From Candidatus Melainabacteria bacterium (GTDB lineage: Bacteria; Cyanobacteriota; Vampirovibrionia; Obscuribacterales; Obscuribacteraceae): a stretch of DNA of 40,750 nucleotides. Both the position numbers and the translations under genes were made by a program. The first letter of the stretch is position 1; every line of letters begins with the position of its first letter. Positions 32,898 to 40,152 of this stretch are shown here, one piece after another. A model generated the notes under the pieces. That model had not been told where the DNA came from. It made no database searches and saw nothing but the letters and a program-made list of their open reading frames with translations. The stretch lies in assembly GCA_020853845.1 (NCBI GenBank), contig JADYYD010000214.1:1-40750 (forward strand), in the 5' to 3' direction.

Positions 32898-34424
32898 TCA
32901 GCTATTCAGCGAACCGACAAGCTCTTTTTTTCGATTGCGCACAGGCAACTCGCCGGCCATGATCTCCATCAACAGTTCAAGTTTCGTTCCACGCGCGAGC
33001 ATTGGAATAAGACCCGGCAAACTGTAATAGTCGCCATTGAAAGTATAGACATCGACCTCGCAATTGACCTTCAGCAAATTTTGCTCGACATAATCGCTTG
33101 GATTGCCAATGTGCACGATGATCACGCTAGGCATGATACCAAGCTGCGGATCGTCGGCATACTTTTTGATTGCGTCGTGCATTAGCGGTTGCGCATTATC
33201 GCCTTGATCGGTGACGATGACAATTTGCTCGACTTTCTGTTGGCGCTTGCGCATCACTTCAATGCAAACTCCGCAGGATGTATTACCATCCGCATTGATG
33301 CCTTTGAAAGCGCGCTCCCAATCAGCAAGCGTATCGCCCTTCGCTTTGATGTCGTAAGACATGGCGTCGAAGGCGTAAACATAAAGTTCGGCAGTGCAAA
33401 TCGGCGCGATCATGCTGGCGATGAGCTTACCAACTTCAATCGCTTGATGCATCGATCCGCTTTTATCAACCAGCAACGCAGTCGATCGTTTGATTTGACC
33501 CTTAGCCTTGATTTGCTGGTTGCCGACATCCTCAACCATTTTGGCCAGCTCCTCATCCACTCCCGCGACTTTCAAAGCCTCGCGAGTTTTGAGAGCAGAC
33601 ACGCGCTTGTCGGTTTTTCCTGCCTCTAGTTTGGTCTCGATCAGTTTGCGCAAATCAGGATCATCGAACGCGCCCCTGCGTTTCAAGCTGGCAAGGTTGT
33701 TGATGATTTCTTGCGGAGTCATCGCGCTCACAATCGCGACCAGCACCGCCGGCGTCATGTGTTTTACCAAACTGACAGCAATGCGATATGGAATTTTATT
33801 TTCAATGAGCATGCGAGCTTGCTCGACAGGATCGTCTGACTTTGCGATCTCTTTCAAAATCGCTGCTTTACTGCCTGGAGGCGGATTCTCGTCGAAAAGA
33901 ATTTTCTGAGCATACTGGCCGGGCTTGATGCGGAAAGTCGCATACAGAGTCTTCATCGATTTTCGCGCGTGCAGCACAGCAGAGTCGAACGCATTTTCGT
34001 CCGCCTCTCGATCGCGCAAGTACTGCTCAATAGCCGTTTTAAACGAGCGTGGAATCGATTTTGAAATTCCAACCATGTAAGTCTCGCCCGAACGATAACC
34101 TTTGAGCATGCGCAAAACCCGCTCCACCTGATAGGGAGGCAACTTCTGCAACATCGCCAGGCCTGCCTCGCGGTCGGTTTCATCAAAATTGGAAATGCAA
34201 AGCAAAGCAACAAACAGTTGCTTCAGATCGTGCACCGTTCCATTTGCGAAATACCAGACGGCCAGACGCGAGAAAAAGAGCGGGTCCTTTTCTTGCAGCC
34301 TGGAAAAGAGCGGCACGAACGGCGTAACGTTGCGGTGCGGTGTGCGCAGCAACGAGTTCAATACCGCCAAGCGAAAATCTTGCTCGCAGGAAAAATTGGA
34401 ATTGAGTAGTTGCTCGTCAAACAT
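32898..34424 (-). CDS. Ro60/TROVE-like RNA-binding protein with vWA domain
   Basis: 508 residues from ATG 34424, which has GGAG 8 bases upstream; the 13 earlier in-frame codons are rejected. The N-terminal 300 residues are helical repeats (HEAT/TROVE-like ring), for example PLFFSRLAVWYFANGTVHDL. A C-terminal vWA domain (about 313-490) has an intact MIDAS: Asp320, Ser322 and Ser324 (LLVDKSGSM), Thr382 (GNTSCG) and Asp406 (VTDQGDN). This is the Ro60/Rsr architecture; Ro proteins bind Y RNAs and misfolded RNAs and help RNA decay and stress survival. The TROVE part is divergent, so a generic vWA protein is the alternative. Confidence 0.65.
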   Translation of the reverse strand: MFDEQLLNSNFSCEQDFRLAVLNSLLRTPHRNVTPFVPLFSRLQEKDPLFFSRLAVWYFANGTVHDLKQLFVALLCISNFDETDREAGLAMLQKLPPYQVERVLRMLKGYRSGETYMVGISKSIPRSFKTAIEQYLRDREADENAFDSAVLHARKSMKTLYATFRIKPGQYAQKILFDENPPPGSKAAILKEIAKSDDPVEQARMLIENKIPYRIAVSLVKHMTPAVLVAIVSAMTPQEIINNLASLKRRGAFDDPDLRKLIETKLEAGKTDKRVSALKTREALKVAGVDEELAKMVEDVGNQQIKAKGQIKRSTALLVDKSGSMHQAIEVGKLIASMIAPICTAELYVYAFDAMSYDIKAKGDTLADWERAFKGINADGNTSCGVCIEVMRKRQQKVEQIVIVTDQGDNAQPLMHDAIKKYADDPQLGIMPSVIIVHIGNPSDYVEQNLLKVNCEVDVYTFNGDYYSLPGLIPMLARGTKLELLMEIMAGELPVRNRKKELVGSLNS

Positions 34425-34720
34425 GATGATTTCTCCAGGTCGCGCGATCAATTGGGCTCCCACCTAACTCGTTCCCCCGCGCAAACGCAGAAAAACCGAA
34501 TTCGGATAAGAGTCCTGAGTCACTGAACCACCCAACCAGGGGTCCATTCTGACACAGGTTTCCGAAATGCGCTTTGGGCGCCGAATACGCGGGGCAGACA
34601 AGCACTACGGCTCAATTTTGCAACTTCAGTAAGACCGTCCGGAACATAATTTTTGCCGGAGCGTCCTTTGGCTATACGTGTGTACTCCAACCTGTTGGGC
34701 TTACAAACCACCATTTCAAG
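34425..34720. other. Gene-free region upstream of the Ro60-like gene
   Basis: No supported gene. Contains a hairpin around 34634-34664 (GACCGTCCGG with CCGGAGCGTC, 8 of 10 pairing) and a CCAAC-GTTGG hairpin at 34688-34699. Bacterial Y RNA genes often flank rsr, so this is the place to look for one; I could not establish the Y RNA fold. Confidence 0.35.
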
Positions 34721-34869
34721 GTACGAGTGAAAGCTCATAAAAGCGCCCGGCAAACTCGTACACGCGGCAATTTTTCCCGGACCAACAACAACGCATTCGT
34801 CGCCGCTCGGTTTTTATGCCGGGCGGCGGCTCCCTTTTTAAGCCGCCTCAAGTAACGTTTCTGAGGCGG
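34721..34869 (+). ncRNA. Candidate structured RNA ending in a terminator
   Basis: On the plus strand GTACGAGT (34721-34728) can pair with ACTCGTAC (34754-34761), followed by the terminator at 34799-34839 and a further perfect 8-bp hairpin CCGCCTCA/TGAGGCGG (34843-34850, 34862-34869). No plus-strand protein gene exists upstream for at least 1.5 kb, so the terminator implies an untranslated transcript. The 5' end is not defined. Confidence 0.35.
34799..34839 (+). terminator. Plus-strand rho-independent terminator without an upstream gene
   Basis: 12-bp stem GTCGCCGCTCGG/CCGGGCGGCGGC (two G-U pairs), 8-base loop, then TCCC and TTTTT. Confidence 0.7.
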
Positions 34870-34871
34870 AC

Positions 34872-34900
34872 TTGCCATTAGTGCATCTAATTAATATAGA
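34872..34900 (+). promoter_or_regulatory. Candidate sigma-70 promoter of the MFS gene
   Basis: TTGCCA (34872-34877) and TATAGA (34895-34900) with a 17-bp spacer, 105 bp before the MFS start. The -10 overlaps one copy of ATTAATATAG, repeated 26 bp downstream, with AAAAAC-GA-GTTTTT between the copies. Confidence 0.5.
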
Positions 34901-35004
34901 AAAACGAGTTTTTTATTAATATAGGCGTCCCTCGATTGTTCAGGCGCTGTTTTTGCCTGCTTTGGAATCTCGGAAAACCTGTCTTTCACGCAAGGAGTCG
35001 CGAT

Positions 35005-36369
35005 ATGGCAAAGGGTTCCGTTCTCGAATTGCCCACGGCAGCGCCGGAAGAGAACACAGTGATGCAGACTATAGAAATTCAAGAAGACCAGCACAAGGGT
35101 GATGGACCGAAGCCCTGGCATGTTCTTCTCGCCACCTGGCTGGGCGGCGTCTTCGACGGATTCGACTCTTCGATTTTCGCTATGGTTCTGTTCCCTGCCG
35201 TCTCGGAACTGATAGGTTCCAAAGACACGGCAAGCGTCGGGCAATTCGGCTCTTACATCATCGCCCTCTTTCTTGTCGGCTGGGCAATCGGCGCCGCCTT
35301 CTTCGGCTGGCTTGCCGACCGCATCGGCCGCGCCAAGACACTGACTCTGACAATTCTCGTCTACGCCCTCTGCACCGGACTTTGCGCAACAGCGCACACA
35401 TGGTGGGAAATGGGGCTCTATCGCTTCCTCGTCGGCGCCGGAATCGGCGGCGAAATGGGTATCGGCGCAGTGCTTCTCACCGAGTGCTGGCCGAAAAAAT
35501 CGCGCCTGCACGCTGTTGGCTTTATGGCTACCTCCCTGGGTTTCGGATACCTTCTCACAGCCAGTCTCAACTTGATGCTTGGCGGTTTCGGCTGGCGCTG
35601 GCTCTTCGTAGCCGGCATTGCGCCTGCGTTTCTCACGCTCTACATTCGGTCAAAACTAAAAGAGCCGGAAAATTTCACTCGCATGCAGAGCGCTCGCGAA
35701 GAAGCTAAAAACACAAATCACGAGCATAGAACCGAAGAACAGCATGAACTCATGAAGTCCTCTTTTGCCACCTTAATCAGCCCGGAAAACATTCGCAAAA
35801 CATGCATTGTCGCCATGCTCACCAGTTGCGCCATCATTGCATGGTGGGCGGTACTATCGTGGATTCCATCATGGATAAACCAAATTACAGGCGATCTTGC
35901 AGTCGAACAGCGTAGCCATGTGATGTTCTTCAAAGACATCGGCATGATTTTGTCCGGCATCCTCGGCGGTTTTATCATCACCAAGCTTGGTTACAGAAAG
36001 TGCATGGGATGGACGTTTACGCTGGCATTCTTCGCCACAGTGGCGATGTTCATGTCGTTCAAAGCATTCACTCCCCTGATTTTCCCATTCATTCTTGCCG
36101 TCGGTTTCTTCGCCCATGTGCCGTTTGTCTTGCTCTGGGGATACATACCGGAATTGTACGAAACAAGAATCCGCGGCACCGCCTTTGGTATCACCTACAA
36201 CGTGGGCAGATTGGTCGCGGCGGCGGCGGCAGTTCTCAGCGGCGAGCTGATCAAGGTGTTCGGCGGCTCATACGCGACAGCGGCATCGACGGTCGCATGC
36301 GTATTTCTGCTTGGAACGATAGTTTCGTTCTTCATGCCGAAGCCATGCGGCAAAATGATCGATCGCTAA
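35005..36369 (+). CDS. MFS transporter, acid:H+ symporter-like
   Basis: 454 residues from ATG 35005 (AAGGAG 9 bases upstream; the 23 earlier codons are rejected). Twelve membrane helices. The first carries the FDGFDSSIFAMVLFPAV motif, whose Asp pair marks aromatic-acid and metabolite:H+ symporters. The loop 2-3 signature is GWLADRIGRAKTL, and a related GGFIITKLGYRKCMG loop follows helix 8. A charged central loop (about 225-260) separates the halves. Imports an organic acid, probably with protons; substrate not predictable. Its stop overlaps the convergent acyltransferase stop by 4 bp. Confidence 0.88.
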   Translation: MAKGSVLELPTAAPEENTVMQTIEIQEDQHKGDGPKPWHVLLATWLGGVFDGFDSSIFAMVLFPAVSELIGSKDTASVGQFGSYIIALFLVGWAIGAAFFGWLADRIGRAKTLTLTILVYALCTGLCATAHTWWEMGLYRFLVGAGIGGEMGIGAVLLTECWPKKSRLHAVGFMATSLGFGYLLTASLNLMLGGFGWRWLFVAGIAPAFLTLYIRSKLKEPENFTRMQSAREEAKNTNHEHRTEEQHELMKSSFATLISPENIRKTCIVAMLTSCAIIAWWAVLSWIPSWINQITGDLAVEQRSHVMFFKDIGMILSGILGGFIITKLGYRKCMGWTFTLAFFATVAMFMSFKAFTPLIFPFILAVGFFAHVPFVLLWGYIPELYETRIRGTAFGITYNVGRLVAAAAAVLSGELIKVFGGSYATAASTVACVFLLGTIVSFFMPKPCGKMIDR

Positions 36370-37652
36370 GCGGCTTCTTCCTTAGCTGCAGACGCATTCT
36401 TCAACTCATCCAGAACAGCTTGCATGGCAGCTCTTATGCGCTTCTCCGCGCGCTCGACCGCAGTCGCCGGATGAACTCTGTAATCGCGGCTGCGTCTCAG
36501 CAGACTGATCGGCTCACTTGCTTCTATCCAGGCAGTCCGGCTTCCTTTTGTCGACACGCGACCCAAGACGAGCCACTCGAGCCGGTCGATGATACGCCAT
36601 AAAACGTCCAGAGTGCGCGGCTTCTGCTGCAGTGTCGAGGCAAGAATAAGCAAGTGCTGCACGCGATCGAGGTCGCGCATGCAAGTGCCGAGTTTGTCTA
36701 TGGTCTCCGCGCGCAGTCTGTCGTCGAACATGCCGCGCCCATCATTAATCGACTCTTTCATGCGAATCAACTTGCCGCGCACAGAATAAAGAAAGACATG
36801 AATAGAAGGATTTTCTAGAACCTGCGCACCCGTGATGCTCGCCACCGAGCTTGTGATCTGACGGCACAGACTCACCAGGCGAGCATTAGTAGAAAGACCG
36901 GCACGAGTCGAGTTGTACCTGGCGCTGGAATGCGCTCCGCTCGAGTGTTTTTCGGCAGCCACTCCATAGCTGGCCTCCAGCCGCTGCAGCATTTTTTCAA
37001 CTGCACGGTGGATGCGAATTTCAATCGGACCGCTGCCTTCGTTGATGCCCAGACACCCTTCGATCGAATTCAAACATGCATTGAGCGGCTCCCAGGCATC
37101 CTCATGGACCTGATAGTAAATAGCTGCCGGTATGACGTGTACGGCACGCTGAGGATCGGTTCTAAGCGACTTCTCCTGCGCCTCGAATATATTGCGCACT
37201 CCGTCCTTTTTCAGCGGGGAGATCATATCGTCGCGTCCCGTGACATCGCCCTCGGGAAACATGACGAGCTTGTGCTCGCCCGCCGCAATCAGCGAAATTG
37301 TCGTCTTGCGCGACTCGACATCTTCAGGAATGCCGCGAATGACGGAGTAGACGCCACTGTGCTGCATAAGCCAGCCGCGAATTCCAAAGTCCTCGTCGAA
37401 AAGCTCGCGGGCAGCCAGGTAGTAATTATCGTCGCCGCACTTTGTCGACAGTGTCGCTGCTACCGCCGGGTCGCATCGATCGATGTGATTCAAAGCCAGC
37501 ACGCATGGAATGTCTTTCTGCGACCGGATAACATCCATGCAATGCTGCGACGGGCGCACTGTGAGCTTTTCCATCTTCAAATTTAGAGGAATAAGCGCCT
37601 TAACCAGACTGAGCGCGAACGGATTTGGCTTTGGCGCGATAAATTCGCTCAT
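36366..37652 (-). CDS. PlsC-like 1-acyl-glycerol-phosphate acyltransferase family protein
   Basis: 428 residues. N-terminal 220 residues hold the acyltransferase blocks: I LALNHIDRCDP (His-x4-Asp), II around GVYSVIRG, III MFPEGDVTG, and IV VIPAAIYY. The C-terminal 200 residues are helical and charged, with no recognised domain, about twice the usual length of a stand-alone PlsC. No obvious membrane helix beyond a short hydrophobic N-terminus, so it may be peripheral. Transfers an acyl group to a glycerolipid or another acceptor; acceptor unknown. Weak ribosome site (GGAA). Confidence 0.82.
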   Translation of the reverse strand: MSEFIAPKPNPFALSLVKALIPLNLKMEKLTVRPSQHCMDVIRSQKDIPCVLALNHIDRCDPAVAATLSTKCGDDNYYLAARELFDEDFGIRGWLMQHSGVYSVIRGIPEDVESRKTTISLIAAGEHKLVMFPEGDVTGRDDMISPLKKDGVRNIFEAQEKSLRTDPQRAVHVIPAAIYYQVHEDAWEPLNACLNSIEGCLGINEGSGPIEIRIHRAVEKMLQRLEASYGVAAEKHSSGAHSSARYNSTRAGLSTNARLVSLCRQITSSVASITGAQVLENPSIHVFLYSVRGKLIRMKESINDGRGMFDDRLRAETIDKLGTCMRDLDRVQHLLILASTLQQKPRTLDVLWRIIDRLEWLVLGRVSTKGSRTAWIEASEPISLLRRSRDYRVHPATAVERAEKRIRAAMQAVLDELKNASAAKEEAA

Positions 37653-37964
37653 TGCAGTTCCACTTTCATAGGTTCAAAGAGGGACGGCACGCACCCCTGC
37701 AAGTTCCCACCAGCGTGGAAAGGCTCGAGAACGTTTTAAGTTGGATGCCCCCAAAATGACACATTGTCAATTTAGTCTTTCTTCATTGGCGTAGTTTTTC
37801 AGGGACGAATTTCCTCTTCGAAACAAATTCGTGAGAACGCTCTCACAATGCGGATCAATGGTGCAATCATCATTGATACGAATTTGATACAAGCACTTTT
37901 AGCGCAACTGCTGCATGCATTACCATTTCATGCATCTTCCTCCTTTGAAACTTCTCACAACCGA
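37653..37964. other. Gene-free region with two dyads
   Basis: Holds the promoter region of the acyltransferase gene (minus) and of the small TPR gene (plus). Contains TGACA-CAT-TGTCA at 37757-37769 and the palindrome at 37831-37846. An open plus frame begins at 37848, but it lacks a ribosome site. Confidence 0.5.
37831..37846. promoter_or_regulatory. LacI-type palindromic operator candidate
   Basis: GTGAGAACGCTCTCAC: 6-bp arms around ACGC, with TGAGAACGCTCTCA fitting the LacI/GalR-family pattern of a dyad centred on CG. No LacI-family gene is in the window. Confidence 0.4.
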
Positions 37965-38243
37965 ATGAATTCTTTGTCTCACACACTGACGTGGAAACAA
38001 CTGATCAAAGAGGCGGAAGTGTGCCTGGAAGACGGCAACTTCGACGCGGGCGAGGAGTTATACAAACAGGCTTTGTCAGCCGTTTCCGATGAGTATGGTC
38101 CAAACCATCCTCATGCCAGCAACATCCTTGTGAAGCTTGCTGATTGTTATGAAGAACAAGGTCGCACAAGCGACAGCCATGATGTGTTCCGTCTCGTGCA
38201 CCAGATGGTCACGACCTACAATCCCACACTGGCATCAATGTAG
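37965..38243 (+). CDS. Small TPR protein
   Basis: 92 residues from ATG 37965; the frame opens at 37848, and neither start has a good ribosome site. Core LTWKQLIKEAEVCLEDGNFD, EELYKQALSAV, HPHASNILVKLADCYEEQGR and DVFRLVHQMV forms two TPR units of the kinesin-light-chain-like type (GPNHPHAS). Cytoplasmic. It converges on the E1-like gene with an 8-bp gap. Confidence 0.65.
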   Translation: MNSLSHTLTWKQLIKEAEVCLEDGNFDAGEELYKQALSAVSDEYGPNHPHASNILVKLADCYEEQGRTSDSHDVFRLVHQMVTTYNPTLASM

Positions 38244-38251
38244 TTTTTGCA

Positions 38252-38899
38252 TTAGCGTGTCTCTTTGTTGATCTTCAAATCACCCAGCGTGATTGAATAA
38301 TTGTTCTTCTCGCTTGCTGCGATGAATTGCATGATTGCCTCAACAGCGGTGGACGCTACAAGCAGCACCAGCGTGCGCGCCAGAGGGTAATCGCATACAT
38401 CAAGTCCTGTGTCGGACGGCACTTGATACTTCTCGTTCCAAACAATCTCACCATACTGATCGTTGACACCAGCATGCAAGCAGTCGATGACATGCGTCTG
38501 CGCGTAATCTTTCAAAACCTGTCGCGACAGCGAGTTATCAAAAACATCAACAATCAAATCCGGCTTGCCCAGCAGTTTACCGGCGTTATTTCCAGTCAAT
38601 TCCTTGTTGAATACATCTACTTCGACGAATGTTTCTCGAAACAATGAGTTGCGCAGCACTTCGACCTTGGGTGCACCGACGTCTTCCAGTCCGAAAGCCT
38701 GCGTAGCAAGATTGCGCGACTCGACTCGATCTTTATCTATCAGGAGCATGTTCTTCGCGCCCATTTTTACCAGCGTCAATGCAAGATTCGAGCCGAGCGC
38801 GCCCACGCCGCAAACAGCAAAGCGCATCTCGGAAAGACGCTTCATTACGGCATCTCCTCGCGCCGCTCGCTCATGTACAATTCGCTCGTTCAAAATCAT
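38252..38899 (-). CDS. ThiF/E1-like ubiquitin-activating-type adenylyltransferase
   Basis: 215 residues from ATG 38899 (GAGGG just upstream; gap 14 bp to the previous stop). The frame opens 35 codons earlier, inside the preceding gene, and that start is rejected. Rossmann ATP-binding loop VCGVGALGSNLA (29-40), LIDKDRVESRNLATQAF (Asp55, Arg62, Asn63), GAPKVEVLR (Lys78), and IVDVFDN (Asp118, Asp121). Cys140 (VIDCLHAG) and Cys169 (LDVCDYPLART) are the candidate thioester cysteines; the latter sits where E1 enzymes have Cys-x-x-x-x-x-P. No zinc CxxC pairs and no second domain: a minimal E1 core. Predicted to adenylate the C-terminal Gly of the protein encoded by the first gene of the operon. Confidence 0.9.
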   Translation of the reverse strand: MILNERIVHERAARGDAVMKRLSEMRFAVCGVGALGSNLALTLVKMGAKNMLLIDKDRVESRNLATQAFGLEDVGAPKVEVLRNSLFRETFVEVDVFNKELTGNNAGKLLGKPDLIVDVFDNSLSRQVLKDYAQTHVIDCLHAGVNDQYGEIVWNEKYQVPSDTGLDVCDYPLARTLVLLVASTAVEAIMQFIAASEKNNYSITLGDLKINKETR

Positions 38900-38913
38900 G
38901 CCCTCAGCTTCGA

Positions 38914-39792
38914 CTAATGCTCGTCCCAATCGTTTCGGTTTGCCTGCTGAAGAACACCGACCAGACTCGTGAGATCGAACTGTCTGTCCTGTCCGCTCAA
39001 ACAAATTCCGGCGCTTTGCAAAGACAGGTCATTCCTGACTCTGCACACATGAACGTTGCCGTCTATTGTGAATCGCACAGTCAACGATTCATCGTCTTGC
39101 AGCCAGAAAGCATCAAGCTTGGCACCAGCATGCTGCAAAGCAAAACGAATTTTTTCGTCTGTTGTTCCTCTCTTGCCCGGCACATAATCAGGATCAGTTC
39201 TGAGAAAAGCCATAAGGTACGCCAGACGCTCGGCAGGAACCAACTCCGGATAACGCAGCTCTTCAGGCGCCACACGATTCTCCAGGCACGAATTTAAATG
39301 CACGGCGATACTGTAATTGCGCTGAGCATAAGTTTCATACCAGAAGTTGGCGCCGTCGCAACGGACCGCAACAGTGGAAAATTTCTTTCCATCCTTGACC
39401 AATCGAATCGGCACCGGACCGGAAATTTTGAAGCGCTTATCTGATGGGTTAAACATCAATCCCCACCAGACGTCGTTAAATTCGCCGATCAAGACCATGC
39501 GCAGGCGAGGAAACAGTTGCAGATACTCCGCAGTTTGTTTCAAACTTGGCGCATCAACAAATTCTGCAGTCTTCAAATCCTTCACCCGAAGAATCGCCCA
39601 GCCTTCGAAGTCTCTCTTGTCGACTCTCAGTTCAAGAATCACGCCGCCGACGCGAACGCGCACGCCGGCGCCTTTCACAATCGGCGCAAATATGTTCTTA
39701 CCGACCAAGTCTTTCTCCCTGGCGGCAAATTTGTTGACCAGATCTAGTGGATTTGTCATAGATTCAAGCGCTGCTTTATTGTCCGCACGCAT
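38914..39792 (-). CDS. Unrecognised protein of the ubiquitin-like operon
   Basis: 292 residues from ATG 39792 (GGAT 7 bases upstream; ATG 39759 is an alternative). It appears to have three parts. Residues 30-135 are beta-rich (FAPIVKGAGVRVRVGGVILE; EGWAILRV; VPIRLVKDG). Residues 140-200 are mixed, with VAVRCDGANFWYETYAQR and a helical section. Residues 208-280 begin DEKIRFALQHAGAKLDAFW and end SAGICLSGQDRQFDLTSLVG, a block with the look of a conserved core. Four Cys (145, 169, 250, 264). I do not see an E2 HPN-Cys motif, a JAB metal motif or a RING. It could be an E2 replacement, a carrier or the target of modification. Gaps of 30 and 14 bp bind it to its neighbours. Confidence 0.75.
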   Translation of the reverse strand: MRADNKAALESMTNPLDLVNKFAAREKDLVGKNIFAPIVKGAGVRVRVGGVILELRVDKRDFEGWAILRVKDLKTAEFVDAPSLKQTAEYLQLFPRLRMVLIGEFNDVWWGLMFNPSDKRFKISGPVPIRLVKDGKKFSTVAVRCDGANFWYETYAQRNYSIAVHLNSCLENRVAPEELRYPELVPAERLAYLMAFLRTDPDYVPGKRGTTDEKIRFALQHAGAKLDAFWLQDDESLTVRFTIDGNVHVCRVRNDLSLQSAGICLSGQDRQFDLTSLVGVLQQANRNDWDEH

Positions 39793-39822
39793 CAGGTTAT
39801 CCGAATCATCGGATAGTTCGAA

Positions 39823-40083
39823 CTATCCAAAAACGGCAGGCGGACGCATGGTCATGTTTCCATTCTCATGACGTTCGATAACCAGAGAATTCAGATCGGA
39901 CAGCTTCACATCGAGGAATGCGGCAACTGCGCGCTTGATCTGCTCATCGGGAGCGCCCTGCTCTACCTCGAGAATGTCGAGTGCGATATCGCGACTATTG
40001 CCTTTGAATCTAACGTGCATGACATTGCTGTCTGATGCATTAGTGGCGTGAGTATACAGGTTTCGCGGGTCGTTTAGCGTCAT
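39823..40083 (-). CDS. Ubiquitin-like small modifier candidate ending in Phe-Gly
   Basis: 86 residues from ATG 40083, which has GGAGG 8 bases upstream (the frame opens 9 codons earlier). A flexible N-terminal 21 residues precede a compact 65-residue unit: strand MHVRFKGNSRDIALDILEV, helix DEQIKRAVAAFLDV, strand LNSLVIERH, strand NMTMRPPAVFG. The strand-strand-helix-strand-strand order is that of ubiquitin-like (beta-grasp) proteins, and the chain ends in ...RPPAVFG at the stop. The terminal Gly is exposed without processing. First gene of an operon with a ThiF/E1-like enzyme, which is the main support for the role. Fold call is from pattern, not alignment. Confidence 0.7.
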   Translation of the reverse strand: MTLNDPRNLYTHATNASDSNVMHVRFKGNSRDIALDILEVEQGAPDEQIKRAVAAFLDVKLSDLNSLVIERHENGNMTMRPPAVFG

Positions 40084-40123
40084 TGTCCTTTCCTCCGGAA
40101 GTGACTGCAAAGCTCATCATACC

Positions 40124-40152
40124 TATTTAAGACGAAACACGCTCACAAGCAA
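40124..40152 (-). promoter_or_regulatory. Candidate promoter of the ubiquitin-like operon
   Basis: On the minus strand TTGCTT (40152-40147) and TAAATA (40129-40124) with a 17-bp spacer, ending about 40 bp before the start codon at 40083. Confidence 0.4.

Noticed and set aside
34509-34545. tRNA-like stretch on the minus strand (GGTGGTTCAGTGACTCAGG)
   Set aside because: Resembles a D-arm, but no acceptor stem, anticodon arm or T-arm could be completed. Kept only as a place to test for Y RNA.
34888-34926. Direct repeats ATTAATATAG as an attachment site
   Set aside because: No integrase or tRNA nearby; better explained as AT-rich promoter DNA.
38900-39004. 35-residue N-terminal extension of the E1-like protein
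   Set aside because: It overlaps the preceding gene by about 90 bp and has no E1 features; ATG 38899 has a ribosome site.
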